Shown here in pieces: positions 56,374 to 64,000 of a stretch of 64,000 nucleotides of DNA. The stretch covers positions 1-64,000 of the forward strand of contig NZ_JRWG01000006.1 in assembly GCF_001573155.1 (NCBI RefSeq). The letters are read 5' to 3'. Under the pieces are notes generated by a model. The model worked only from the letters and a program-made list of their open reading frames with translations, did no database searches and was not told where the DNA came from. The DNA comes from Aequorivita aquimaris. GTDB taxonomy: Bacteria; Bacteroidota; Bacteroidia; Flavobacteriales; Flavobacteriaceae. Numbering within the stretch: the first letter of the stretch is position 1; each line of letters begins with the position of its first letter. The position numbers and the translations under genes were made by a program.

Positions 56374-56409
56374 TTTTGTAGGCGCGCGATTAATCGCGTG
56401 CCTACAAAA
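56374..56409. repeat. 36-bp near-perfect palindrome (REP-like)
   Basis: TTTTGTAGGCGCGCGATT (56374-56391) is the reverse complement of AATCGCGTGCCTACAAAA (56392-56409) except at one position, which would be a G-U pair in RNA. The GTAGGC...GCGATTAATCGC... core resembles short dispersed palindromes seen in many bacterial genomes. It lies 3 bp beyond the rpsJ stop. Confidence 0.75.
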
Positions 56410-56411
56410 AA

Positions 56412-56717
56412 CTATACTTTAATCTCTACCTCAACACCACTTGGAAGCTCCAATTTCATTAGAGCGTCAATGGTTTTTGAAGAAGAACTGTAGATATCCA
56501 AAAGTCTTTTGTATGAACTTAATTGGAATTGCTCTCTACTTTTCTTGTTCACGTGTGGAGAACGTAATACTGTAAAGATTTTTTTGTGTGTTGGTAAAGG
56601 AATTGGCCCTGTAACTACAGCTCCGGTACTCTTTACGGTCTTTACGATTTTTTCAGCAGATTTGTCCACCAAATTGTGATCGTAAGATTTTAGTTTTATT
56701 CTTATTTTTTGACTCAT
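56412..56717 (-). CDS. rpsJ: 30S ribosomal protein S10
   Basis: The 101-residue protein is S10: [61 protein letters not shown]10 is in the 30S head and, with NusB, also acts in antitermination. It lies 11 bp after fusA; tuf, which often separates them, is missing. A REP-like palindrome begins 2 bp after its stop. Confidence 0.98.
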   Translation of the reverse strand: MSQKIRIKLKSYDHNLVDKSAEKIVKTVKSTGAVVTGPIPLPTHKKIFTVLRSPHVNKKSREQFQLSSYKRLLDIYSSSSKTIDALMKLELPSGVEVEIKV

Positions 56718-56728
56718 TGCTGAAATTA

Positions 56729-58861
56729 TTATACGTTAGCGGTTCCTCTTGCTGCTGCAATAACACTTTCTGAAATGTTAGAAGGTGTTTCAGCATAATG
56801 TGAAAATTCCATAGTTGAAGTTGCACGGCCTGAAGACAATGTTCTCAATGTAGTTACATAACCGAACATTTCAGAAAGTGGCACTTCAGCCTTAATAACT
56901 TTTGCTCCGGCGCGGTCAGCCATATTATTGATTGTACCACGACGACGGTTAAGGTCACCTACAATATCACCCATATTCTCTTCTGGCGTAAGCACCTCAA
57001 GCTTCATTATAGGCTCTAAAATTACTGCACCTGCTTTTTTGGCAACTTCTTTAAAACCAATTTTTGCGGCAAGTTCAAAAGACAGTGCATCGGAATCCAC
57101 AGGGTGGAAAGACCCGTCTTTTAAAGTAACCTTCATACTATCAACTTCAAAACCTGCAAGGGGTCCATTAGCCATTGCCTGTTTGAAACCTTTTTCAACA
57201 GCGGGGATAAATTCTTTAGGAACGTTACCACCTTTTACTTCGTTTACGAATTCAAGACCAATCTTGCCTTCTTCAGCTGGCTCAAGTGTAAATACGATAT
57301 CAGCAAATTTACCACGACCACCAGATTGCTTTTTGTAAACCTCTCTGTGATCGGCAACTCTTGTTACAGCTTCTTTATACTCAACTTGTGGCTGTCCTTG
57401 GTTTACCTCAACTTTGAATTCGCGACGTAAGCGGTCTACGATAATATCTAAGTGAAGCTCGCCCATTCCGGAAATGATTGTCTGTCCCGATGCTTCGTCG
57501 GTACGCACTTGGAATGTTGGGTCTTCTTCGGCAAGTTTTGACAGTGCCATACCCAATTTATCAACATCCGCCTTCGTTTTTGGCTCAACAGCGATACCAA
57601 TTACTGGATCTGGGAAATTCATGCTTTCCAAAACAATTGGATGTTTTTCCGCAGAAAGGGTATCACCAGTTTTAATATCCTTAAAACCTACAGCAGCCCC
57701 AATATCTCCAGCCTCAATATATTCAATAGCGTTCTGTTTATTGGCGTGCATTTGGTAGATACGCGAAATACGTTCTTTGTTTCCGCTACGGTTGTTAAGA
57801 ACGTAAGAACCTGCGTCCAAACGACCTGAATAAGCACGGAAGAATGCTAAACGACCCACATAAGGATCTGTAGCAATCTTAAATGCCAATGCAGAAAAAG
57901 GCGCACTTACATCTGGCTTACGAAGTTCTTCTTTTTCTGTTTCTGGATTAACACCAATTATACCTTCTTTATCGGTAGGCGCTGGCAAGTAACGACATAC
58001 AGCATCCAAAAGAAACTGTACTCCTTTATTTTTAAAGGAAGAACCACAAACCATTGGAATGATAGACATATCCATTACGGCAGCACGAAGCGCAGCGTGG
58101 ATTTCATCTTCAGTAATGGATTCTTCGTCCTCCATGTATTTTTCAAGCAAGTTTTCGTCATAAGCAGCAACTTCTTCAATTAGCTTGCCGCGTAAAACTT
58201 TTGCTTCCGCTTTTAATTCTTCAGGAATTTCCACAACATCGAATGTTGATCCAAACGAATCGTCATGCCATATTACAGCACGGTTTTTCACAAGATCCAC
58301 AATTCCTTTAAAGTCTGCTTCGTCACCAATGTTCAATACAATTGGCACGGCATTAGACTTCAACATATCTTTTACTTGCTGGCATACAGCCATAAAGTTT
58401 GCTCCCTGACGATCCATTTTGTTAACGAAACCGATACGAGGCACTTTATAGTTATCTGCAAGTCTCCAGTTTGTCTCAGATTGCGGTTCAACGCCATCAA
58501 CAGCACTGAAAAGGAATACCAATCCATCAAGAACGCGCAGCGAGCGGTTTACCTCTACGGTAAAATCCACGTGGCCGGGAGTGTCAATAATGTTGAAATG
58601 ATAATCTTTTGTTTCAGGTAATGGTTGGGCGTTTTCCAATGGAAACCTCCAAGTACAAGTAGTAGCAGCCGAAGTAATGGTAATACCACGCTCCTGCTCT
58701 TGCTCCATCCAGTCCATGGTAGCGGCTCCATCGTGAACCTCACCAATTTTATGGCTTACCCCTGTATAAAAAAGGATACGCTCTGTAGTTGTGGTTTTAC
58801 CGGCATCAATATGTGCGGCAATCCCGATATTTCTTGTGTATTTTAAATCTCTTTGTGCCAT
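56729..58861 (-). CDS. fusA: Elongation factor G
   Basis: The 710-residue protein has all five EF-G domains. GTPase motifs are [15 protein letters not shown] (G1), TITSAATT (G2), DTPGHVDF (G3) and NKMD (G4), followed by [10 protein letters not shown] and the C-terminal [23 protein letters not shown] drives tRNA-mRNA translocation and, with RRF, ribosome recycling. It lies 3 bp after rpsG. Confidence 0.98.
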   Translation of the reverse strand: MAQRDLKYTRNIGIAAHIDAGKTTTTERILFYTGVSHKIGEVHDGAATMDWMEQEQERGITITSAATTCTWRFPLENAQPLPETKDYHFNIIDTPGHVDFTVEVNRSLRVLDGLVFLFSAVDGVEPQSETNWRLADNYKVPRIGFVNKMDRQGANFMAVCQQVKDMLKSNAVPIVLNIGDEADFKGIVDLVKNRAVIWHDDSFGSTFDVVEIPEELKAEAKVLRGKLIEEVAAYDENLLEKYMEDEESITEDEIHAALRAAVMDMSIIPMVCGSSFKNKGVQFLLDAVCRYLPAPTDKEGIIGVNPETEKEELRKPDVSAPFSALAFKIATDPYVGRLAFFRAYSGRLDAGSYVLNNRSGNKERISRIYQMHANKQNAIEYIEAGDIGAAVGFKDIKTGDTLSAEKHPIVLESMNFPDPVIGIAVEPKTKADVDKLGMALSKLAEEDPTFQVRTDEASGQTIISGMGELHLDIIVDRLRREFKVEVNQGQPQVEYKEAVTRVADHREVYKKQSGGRGKFADIVFTLEPAEEGKIGLEFVNEVKGGNVPKEFIPAVEKGFKQAMANGPLAGFEVDSMKVTLKDGSFHPVDSDALSFELAAKIGFKEVAKKAGAVILEPIMKLEVLTPEENMGDIVGDLNRRRGTINNMADRAGAKVIKAEVPLSEMFGYVTTLRTLSSGRATSTMEFSHYAETPSNISESVIAAARGTANV

Positions 58862-58864
58862 TTT

Positions 58865-59341
58865 TTAGAATCTGAAATGTGAGAATGCTTTGTTAGCTTC
58901 TGCCATTTTGTGAGTATCCATACGTTTCTTTACAGCGGCGCCCTCTTCTTTGGCAGCGGCAAGGATTTCAGCGGCCAATTTGGCGGCCATGGATTTCTCG
59001 TTTCTTTTTCTTGAATAAGTAATCAACCATTTCATTGCGGTTGCAATTTTACGGTCTGGACGTATTTGCATAGGAATCTGGAAGGTTGCCCCACCAACTC
59101 TGCGGCTACGTACCTCTACGTGAGGCATAATATTGGAAAGTGCATCTTTCCAAAGCTCCAACGCAGTTTTTTCTTCGTCTTGTTTCTTTTCATCCACAAT
59201 GTCAATTGCATCGTAGAAAACTTTGAAAGCCACACTCTTTTTTCCGTCCCACATCATGTTGTTTACAAAACGCGTAACCAACTGGTCGTTAAACCTCGGG
59301 TCTGGTAAAAGTGGTCTTTTTTTGGCCTGTCTTTTTCTCAT
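58865..59341 (-). CDS. rpsG: 30S ribosomal protein S7
   Basis: The 158-residue protein is S7: [81 protein letters not shown]7 starts assembly of the 30S head; in E. coli it also represses the str operon. It lies 61 bp after rpsL and 3 bp before fusA. Confidence 0.98.
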   Translation of the reverse strand: MRKRQAKKRPLLPDPRFNDQLVTRFVNNMMWDGKKSVAFKVFYDAIDIVDEKKQDEEKTALELWKDALSNIMPHVEVRSRRVGGATFQIPMQIRPDRKIATAMKWLITYSRKRNEKSMAAKLAAEILAAAKEEGAAVKKRMDTHKMAEANKAFSHFRF

Positions 59342-59402
59342 GTGTTGTTTGTTAATGGCTAAGAATATATTTTTTCAATTTATTCTCGGCCCGTTTTCAT
59401 TT

Positions 59403-59777
59403 TTACTTCTTTGGGCGTTTTGCTCCGTACTTAGATCTACGTTGCGTGCGGCCTGCAACACCCGCGGTGTCCAGCGCGCCACGAACAATGTGATACCTAA
59501 CTCCTGGCAAATCCTTTACCCTTCCACCTCTAACCAATACTATCGAGTGCTCTTGGAGATTGTGTCCTTCGCCCGGGATGTATGCGTTTACTTCCTTACC
59601 ATTTGTAAGTCTTACCCTTGCTACTTTACGCATTGCAGAGTTAGGCTTCTTAGGTGTAGTAGTATATACACGCGTACAAACACCACGACGTTGCGGGCAC
59701 GAATCCAAAGCAACCGATTTACTCTTCTTGGTTATTTTGGTTCTTCCTTTACGTACTAATTGTGAAATTGTTGGCAT
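59403..59777 (-). CDS. rpsL: 30S ribosomal protein S12
   Basis: The 124-residue protein is S12: [40 protein letters not shown] and [20 protein letters not shown]. The Lys residues where streptomycin-resistance changes occur (PKKPNS, RVKDLPG) are wild type. S12 controls decoding accuracy. It is the first gene of the str operon, with a consensus promoter about 56 bp upstream. Confidence 0.98.
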   Translation of the reverse strand: MPTISQLVRKGRTKITKKSKSVALDSCPQRRGVCTRVYTTTPKKPNSAMRKVARVRLTNGKEVNAYIPGEGHNLQEHSIVLVRGGRVKDLPGVRYHIVRGALDTAGVAGRTQRRSKYGAKRPKK

Positions 59778-59813
59778 ATAAAATATGTATTATTACTGTT
59801 TAAAAATAAAACA

Positions 59814-59829
59814 CCCCTATTTTTAGGGG
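59814..59829 (-). promoter_or_regulatory. Hairpin at the predicted 5' end of the rpsL leader
   Basis: CCCCTA and TAGGGG form a 6-bp stem around four bases, just downstream of the -7 box. The leader after it is T-rich (TGTTTTATTTTT on the minus strand). It could protect the transcript's 5' end or attenuate transcription. Confidence 0.5.
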
Positions 59830-59832
59830 ATG

Positions 59833-59863
59833 CAAATGTAGAATATTTTTTTTACTAATCAAA
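59833..59863 (-). promoter_or_regulatory. Consensus promoter of the str ribosomal operon
   Basis: On the minus strand TTTG (59860-59863), a 19-bp spacer and TACATTTG (59833-59840) match the flavobacterial TTTG/TAnnTTTG consensus without a mismatch. It points at rpsL. Confidence 0.75.
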
Positions 59864-59963
59864 CCATAGTGAATTAATTTTCAGCATAGTTTCATTATTT
59901 TTTCCATTTGAATATGAAACACCAACTTGAAGCGTTAGTTTTACACAGCAAACGTCACCCTTT

Positions 59964-61661
59964 TTGAAAAGATTCCCATACATTTTTCTATACCTTAATA
60001 TATATACCTGTTTTTTCTTCGGAATTAAAGCGCAGGAGCTCACCCTATCCATAAAGACAGAAAAACCAATTTCCGAAGGTATTATGGATTCGCTTCAAAT
60101 GAAGACAAGCTTCAAGGATTTTAATTCGCTGAAGAATGAAGCCGACACCCTTTATCTGAAGTTTCAGCGCATGGGTTTCATAGAAAGCGAACTGCTTGAA
60201 TTAAAAAAAGAAAACGACAGCAGCTATTTAGCAGATTTCTCTCTCGGGAAAAAGTTCAGCTTCCTAAAGGTTTTTTATTCCAGTGAAGATTTCACCAAAA
60301 AGGAACTACAGCAGATTTCTTCGGAAGTTGACGAAACCTATTTTATTCTTTCTTTTGAAAGTATACCCCTTTCACTTAAAAAACTCACCGCGATCAGAAA
60401 CCAAAAAGGAAATGCTTTTGCACGTGTAAAGCTTACGGACTTTGAAAAAGATGAAAATGAAAATTTATCCGCCACTCTTTTTATCGACAACGGCAATGTC
60501 CGCACTGTAGATTCAATTGTGGTTAAGGGCTATGAAAAGTTTCCCCGATCTTTTCTGAAATATTATGCCGGCGTTCGCAAGGGGAAAATTTTCAATCAGA
60601 AAAAGTTAGTTGCTCAAAATGAAAATCTAAACGGGCTAGGTTTTGTTTCAGCAGTTAAACCACCCGAAGCATTGTTTCGAAAAGATTCTACCACCGTTTA
60701 TTTTTATTTGGAAAAACAAAACAACAACCTGTTTGATGGAATTTTGGGCTTTGCCAATGATGAAGAAACTCAAAAGTTAACTTTTAATGGCTATTTGAAC
60801 CTAGAGCTGAACAATAATCTAAATTACGGAGAGCAACTTTTAATAAATTATAAAGCTGACGGCAAGGAACAGGTAAACTTCAGGACCAAGTTAACACTGC
60901 CGTATCTTTTCAGCACACCTTTTGGGCTGAGCGGAGAATTGAAAATATTTAAAAGAGACAGTACGTTTATCACGACAGAGCAACAGATTCGCGCAACTTA
61001 TCAGATAGATCCCAGATCTACGGTATATGTTGGTTACAAAGGGTACGAATCAAGTAATTTGTTAGATGAAGCGATTGCAGGCACCCCCATTGATGACTTC
61101 AAGTCGCAATTCTTCATTGCTGGAGGCAGCTATATAAAACCGCAAAACCGAAAACTGTTTCCAGTCAAGAACGCCATATTGCTTGACGTTGGAATTGGCT
61201 CAAGGAAAAAAGATGGAAAGTCAGAAGGTCAATTGGGCGTTGAGACCACCCTCAATAATATTTTCAATTTAAATTACCGGAACTCAATCTTTATTCAAAA
61301 CCAAACGAGTGTTCTATTCAGTGAAAGTTATTTGGTGAATGAATTGTTTAGGTTTGGAGGAATCAACAGTATACGAGGTTTTAACGAAAATAGCATAGAC
61401 GCGTCTCTTTTTTCATTAATAAATACGGAATACCGCTATCAATTTAATGATGGCATTTATGTTCATAGCATAATAGATTTAGGATATTTTGAAAATGAAA
61501 CTATTTCCATAAAACAAAATCTATACAGTTTTGGATTTGGACTAGGCTTGAACACTAAAGCAGGTCTTTTCAAATTTAATGTAGCCAACGGGAATGCCCA
61601 AGATTCAGATTTTAGCTTTTCAAATACTAAGATACATATCAGCATTTCCTCAAAATTTTAA
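59964..61661 (+). CDS. Omp85/BamA-family outer-membrane protein
   Basis: The 565-residue protein has a signal peptide (cleavage after IKA, about 23). Its soluble N-terminal region includes one or more POTRA-like domains (about 80-265: DSIVVKGYEKFPRSFLKYYA, FNQKKLVAQNENLNGLGFV). The C-terminal barrel carries the Omp85 L6 motif FGGINSIRGFNENSI and ends KIHISISSKF. Omp85 proteins insert or export outer-membrane proteins; this branch is not characterised. It diverges from the str operon. Confidence 0.78.
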   Translation: MKRFPYIFLYLNIYTCFFFGIKAQELTLSIKTEKPISEGIMDSLQMKTSFKDFNSLKNEADTLYLKFQRMGFIESELLELKKENDSSYLADFSLGKKFSFLKVFYSSEDFTKKELQQISSEVDETYFILSFESIPLSLKKLTAIRNQKGNAFARVKLTDFEKDENENLSATLFIDNGNVRTVDSIVVKGYEKFPRSFLKYYAGVRKGKIFNQKKLVAQNENLNGLGFVSAVKPPEALFRKDSTTVYFYLEKQNNNLFDGILGFANDEETQKLTFNGYLNLELNNNLNYGEQLLINYKADGKEQVNFRTKLTLPYLFSTPFGLSGELKIFKRDSTFITTEQQIRATYQIDPRSTVYVGYKGYESSNLLDEAIAGTPIDDFKSQFFIAGGSYIKPQNRKLFPVKNAILLDVGIGSRKKDGKSEGQLGVETTLNNIFNLNYRNSIFIQNQTSVLFSESYLVNELFRFGGINSIRGFNENSIDASLFSLINTEYRYQFNDGIYVHSIIDLGYFENETISIKQNLYSFGFGLGLNTKAGLFKFNVANGNAQDSDFSFSNTKIHISISSKF

Positions 61662-61721
61662 CAAACTACCCGTAAACAGATTGGTTTCATTAAATAAAAC
61701 ACAAAAATTGGGAGCAAATAC

Positions 61722-61752
61722 TTGTGTAATTAACTTTTTATTATGATTTTTG
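61722..61752 (+). promoter_or_regulatory. Candidate promoter of the SusC-like gene
   Basis: TTG (61722-61724), a 20-bp spacer and GATTTTTG (61745-61752) match TTG-N(19-21)-TAnnTTTG with one mismatch at the first base. The ATG at 61782 lies 29 bp downstream. Confidence 0.45.
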
Positions 61753-61781
61753 CCGTTGGCTAATTCAAATAATTTATAAAA

Positions 61782-64000
61782 ATGAGAACAAAGTTTAGTG
61801 GAATTTTAACGCTTTTACTAGCGTTAGTTGTGCAGCTTACCTTCGCACAGCAAAAAACTATTACAGGTACGGTGACAGACGATACAGGTCTGCCATTGCC
61901 TGGTGCAAACGTTATAATTAAAGGGACAAGTACTGGTACCCAATCAGATTTTGATGGTAATTATACCATTTCTGCAAATGTGGGACAGACATTAACCTTT
62001 AGTTATGTAGGTTTTGACACCAAGGAAGTAAAAGTAGGTGCCCAGAATAAAATTGATGTTACTTTACAACCAGGTGAAAGCTTGAGTGAGGTAGTTGTAA
62101 CTGGGTATTCTACACGAAACCAAACAGTGCAAACTTCGGCAGTTGTGTCAATTTCTGCCGCAGAACTTTCACAAATGGCTCCAACTACTAGTATAGATAA
62201 TATGCTACAAGGTAAAGCCGCTGGTGTACAGGTAACTGCTGCAAACGGAAAACCGGGGCAGGGAGCTTTTGTTCGTATTCGTGGAACAGGATCTCTTGTT
62301 GCAGGTGCTTCATCGCCATTATACATTGTTGACGGTGCGCCCATTAGAGAAGTAGATCTTGCTAGTATTCCAAACGAGGATATCGAGAATATCACTATCT
62401 TGAAAGATGCTGCAATGACTGCTCGTTATGGTTCTAGAGGATCTAACGGGGTTGTGGTTATTACTACAAAGAGTGGTAACCGTAATAAAGACGCTAAAAT
62501 CCGTTTTAGTTCTCGTTATGGTACAGTTACAAGAGTAAACCCTAACTTCACAATGATGACAGCTGCCGAAAAAATGCAATATGAAGCTGAGCTTTATGCG
62601 TTAGGTGTTACTGGTGCATCAGGTTTGCCAGGTGTAACTACACAACCGGGATCTCCAGAGCGTCAATTTCTTTTAGATAATGAAGTGGACTGGCAGGACT
62701 TGATTTTAAAAGATGGAGTTATTCAAAATAACAGTATCTCTATTTCTGGTGGTTCTGAAAAAATGGACTATTACTTCTCTGTAACTAATGATAGAAACAC
62801 AGGTATTATTGATGATATTGATGGTTTCGAAAGAACTGGTGCTCGTCTTAACGTTAACTTTGATGCTAAAGATTGGTTATCATTAGGTGTAAACGTTGGT
62901 TACTCAAGATCTATGAGTGATGAGCCAAGAGATAGAAATAACACGCAGAACCCATTTAGGGGTATGCTAGACTATAATGGTTACGAAACTGAATTTGTTC
63001 TTGATGAAGACGGTAATATTGTATTGGACGAAAACGGAAATCCAATTTACAACCCAACTCACACCACATTCCCAGTTAGAGGGGCACTTTTAACTGAGCC
63101 AAGTGAAGATATAAATAATACAACTCTTGGAAGTATTGATGCATTGGTAAAGTTTGATAAGCATTGGACTTATAACTTTAATGTTGCTGTTAACTGGCTT
63201 GCCAGACGTAGAGAAAGCTATTCTAAACCAGGAGGTATTTTGGATGCTCTTATTGGTGATCCAACTAAACCAGGTAACAAATTTGATGACCAACAACACA
63301 GATTAGACCTAACTATAAGTAACCGTTTAAATTATAACCTTACTACTGAAGCACATACTTTAAACGTATTAGGTCTATATGAATATAACATGAATGAGTT
63401 TAACCGTGCTTTCGTAAGAAGTATTGGTTTCCCTTCAGCTTTATTAACAACTCAAGTGAATGCCGCTGAACTTACTGATGGATTCACAAATAGAAGTAGA
63501 TTGACATTGGTTTCTTATGGTGTGTTTGCAGATTACGATTACAAACAGCGTTACTTGCTTCAAGCATCTGTACGTCGTGATGGTTCTTCTAACTTCGGTT
63601 CAGATGTACAATATGGTACTTTCTATAGTGCGAGTGTTGGTTGGAACCTGGCCAAGGAAAACTTTTTCCAAGTTGACTTTATTGATGACTTAAAACTTAG
63701 AGGTTCATACGGATCGGTAGGTAACAGATTAGGATTAACTAATTATGCTTCACAAGGTACAGTTGGTTTTGGATCATATCCTGGAGGGTCAAGTACTATT
63801 CCTGATAACGTAGCAAACCCTGATTTGAGCTGGGAGACAACTACTACAACAAACATAGGTCTTGAATTGAATATGTTCAACGATAGAGTTCGTTTGGTAT
63901 CAGATTACTTTATTAGAAATACTACCGACCTATTGTTTGCTATTCCTACCGCAGACGAAGCTGGTGTAGGAAGTATCAATGGTAACGTTGGTGATATTCG
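61782..64000 (+). CDS. SusC/RagA family TonB-linked receptor (C-terminus outside window)
   Basis: The frame is open from ATG 61782 to the window end (739 complete codons). After a signal peptide (MRTKFSGILTLLLALVVQLT, to about 22) come a carboxypeptidase-D-regulatory-like domain (TGTVTDDTGLPLPGANVIIK), a TonB-box region (LSEVVVTGYSTRNQ), the SusC plug signature (FVRIRGTGSLVAGASSPLYI, VDGAPIREVD) and barrel strands. SusC proteins import oligosaccharides or peptides with a SusD lipoprotein; a susD gene is expected just downstream. Translation of the whole visible part shows no frameshift. Confidence 0.93.
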   Translation, partial: MRTKFSGILTLLLALVVQLTFAQQKTITGTVTDDTGLPLPGANVIIKGTSTGTQSDFDGNYTISANVGQTLTFSYVGFDTKEVKVGAQNKIDVTLQPGESLSEVVVTGYSTRNQTVQTSAVVSISAAELSQMAPTTSIDNMLQGKAAGVQVTAANGKPGQGAFVRIRGTGSLVAGASSPLYIVDGAPIREVDLASIPNEDIENITILKDAAMTARYGSRGSNGVVVITTKSGNRNKDAKIRFSSRYGTVTRVNPNFTMMTAAEKMQYEAELYALGVTGASGLPGVTTQPGSPERQFLLDNEVDWQDLILKDGVIQNNSISISGGSEKMDYYFSVTNDRNTGIIDDIDGFERTGARLNVNFDAKDWLSLGVNVGYSRSMSDEPRDRNNTQNPFRGMLDYNGYETEFVLDEDGNIVLDENGNPIYNPTHTTFPVRGALLTEPSEDINNTTLGSIDALVKFDKHWTYNFNVAVNWLARRRESYSKPGGILDALIGDPTKPGNKFDDQQHRLDLTISNRLNYNLTTEAHTLNVLGLYEYNMNEFNRAFVRSIGFPSALLTTQVNAAELTDGFTNRSRLTLVSYGVFADYDYKQRYLLQASVRRDGSSNFGSDVQYGTFYSASVGWNLAKENFFQVDFIDDLKLRGSYGSVGNRLGLTNYASQGTVGFGSYPGGSSTIPDNVANPDLSWETTTTTNIGLELNMFNDRVRLVSDYFIRNTTDLLFAIPTADEAGVGSINGNVGDI

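Overview
The window is a chromosomal segment of a member of the Bacteroidota, almost certainly family Flavobacteriaceae. The evidence is a SusC/RagA-type TonB-linked receptor, proteins with type IX secretion (T9SS) sorting tails, an S46 dipeptidyl-peptidase, several DUF families frequent in flavobacteria, promoters of the Bacteroidota form TTG-N(19-21)-TAnnTTTG, almost no Shine-Dalgarno sequences and moderate-to-low GC. The genus cannot be fixed from the sequence alone. No tRNA, rRNA, CRISPR array, transposase, integrase or phage gene was seen; this is core genome with small accessory pockets.

Layout. 1-13 kb: a truncated secreted HYR-repeat protein, a uracil-DNA-glycosylase-fold protein, YaaA, two lipoproteins or secreted proteins of unknown role, an esterase-TPR protein, a sulfotransferase-like P-loop protein, a K+/H+ antiporter, a HipA-like kinase with a DUF3037 partner, a bacterial PH-domain protein, a DJ-1-like lipoprotein, a flavodoxin-fold oxidoreductase and an ABC-F ATPase. 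12.8-13.7 kb: a lone STAS protein, then a 38-residue very basic protein behind a long structured leader RNA. 13.8-24.2 kb: a TonB receptor with an upstream unknown partner, an HYR/T9SS protein, a DUF808 membrane protein, a DPP7-like S46 peptidase, an 0.8-kb gene-free region full of decayed repeats, and an FG-GAP/T9SS protein. 24.2-31.5 kb: RluD, PASTA, Ddl, LpxB, NlpC/P60, ComEC and a thioredoxin-like protein. 31.6-37.1 kb: a peptide-use operon of a DPP4-type peptidase and two POT peptide transporters. 37.2-42.2 kb: an amidinotransferase-fold hydrolase, citrate synthase, enolase and CarA. 42.3-59.8 kb, all on the minus strand: the str-S10-spc-alpha ribosomal supercluster from rpsL to rplQ, including fusA, secY, infA and rpoA but without tuf, adk or map. 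60-64 kb: an Omp85-family outer-membrane protein and the start of a SusC-like receptor.

How the genes fit together. The secreted peptidases (DPP7-like, DPP4-like), the POT transporters and the TonB/SusC receptors describe a heterotroph living on peptides and polymers. The ribosomal cluster seems to be read from a consensus promoter in front of rpsL. It carries non-coding insertions: a 36-bp near-perfect palindrome plus a terminator-like hairpin between rpsJ and rplC, and two related inverted repeats in the alpha operon.

The most unusual signals are the structured leader with its tiny basic protein (13.24-13.59 kb), the HipA-like kinase/DUF3037 pair, the palindromes at 1197, 16273 and 56374, and an array of six 11-bp units at 22231. 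I found no clear new multi-gene system. All structures were found by eye and none was computed.
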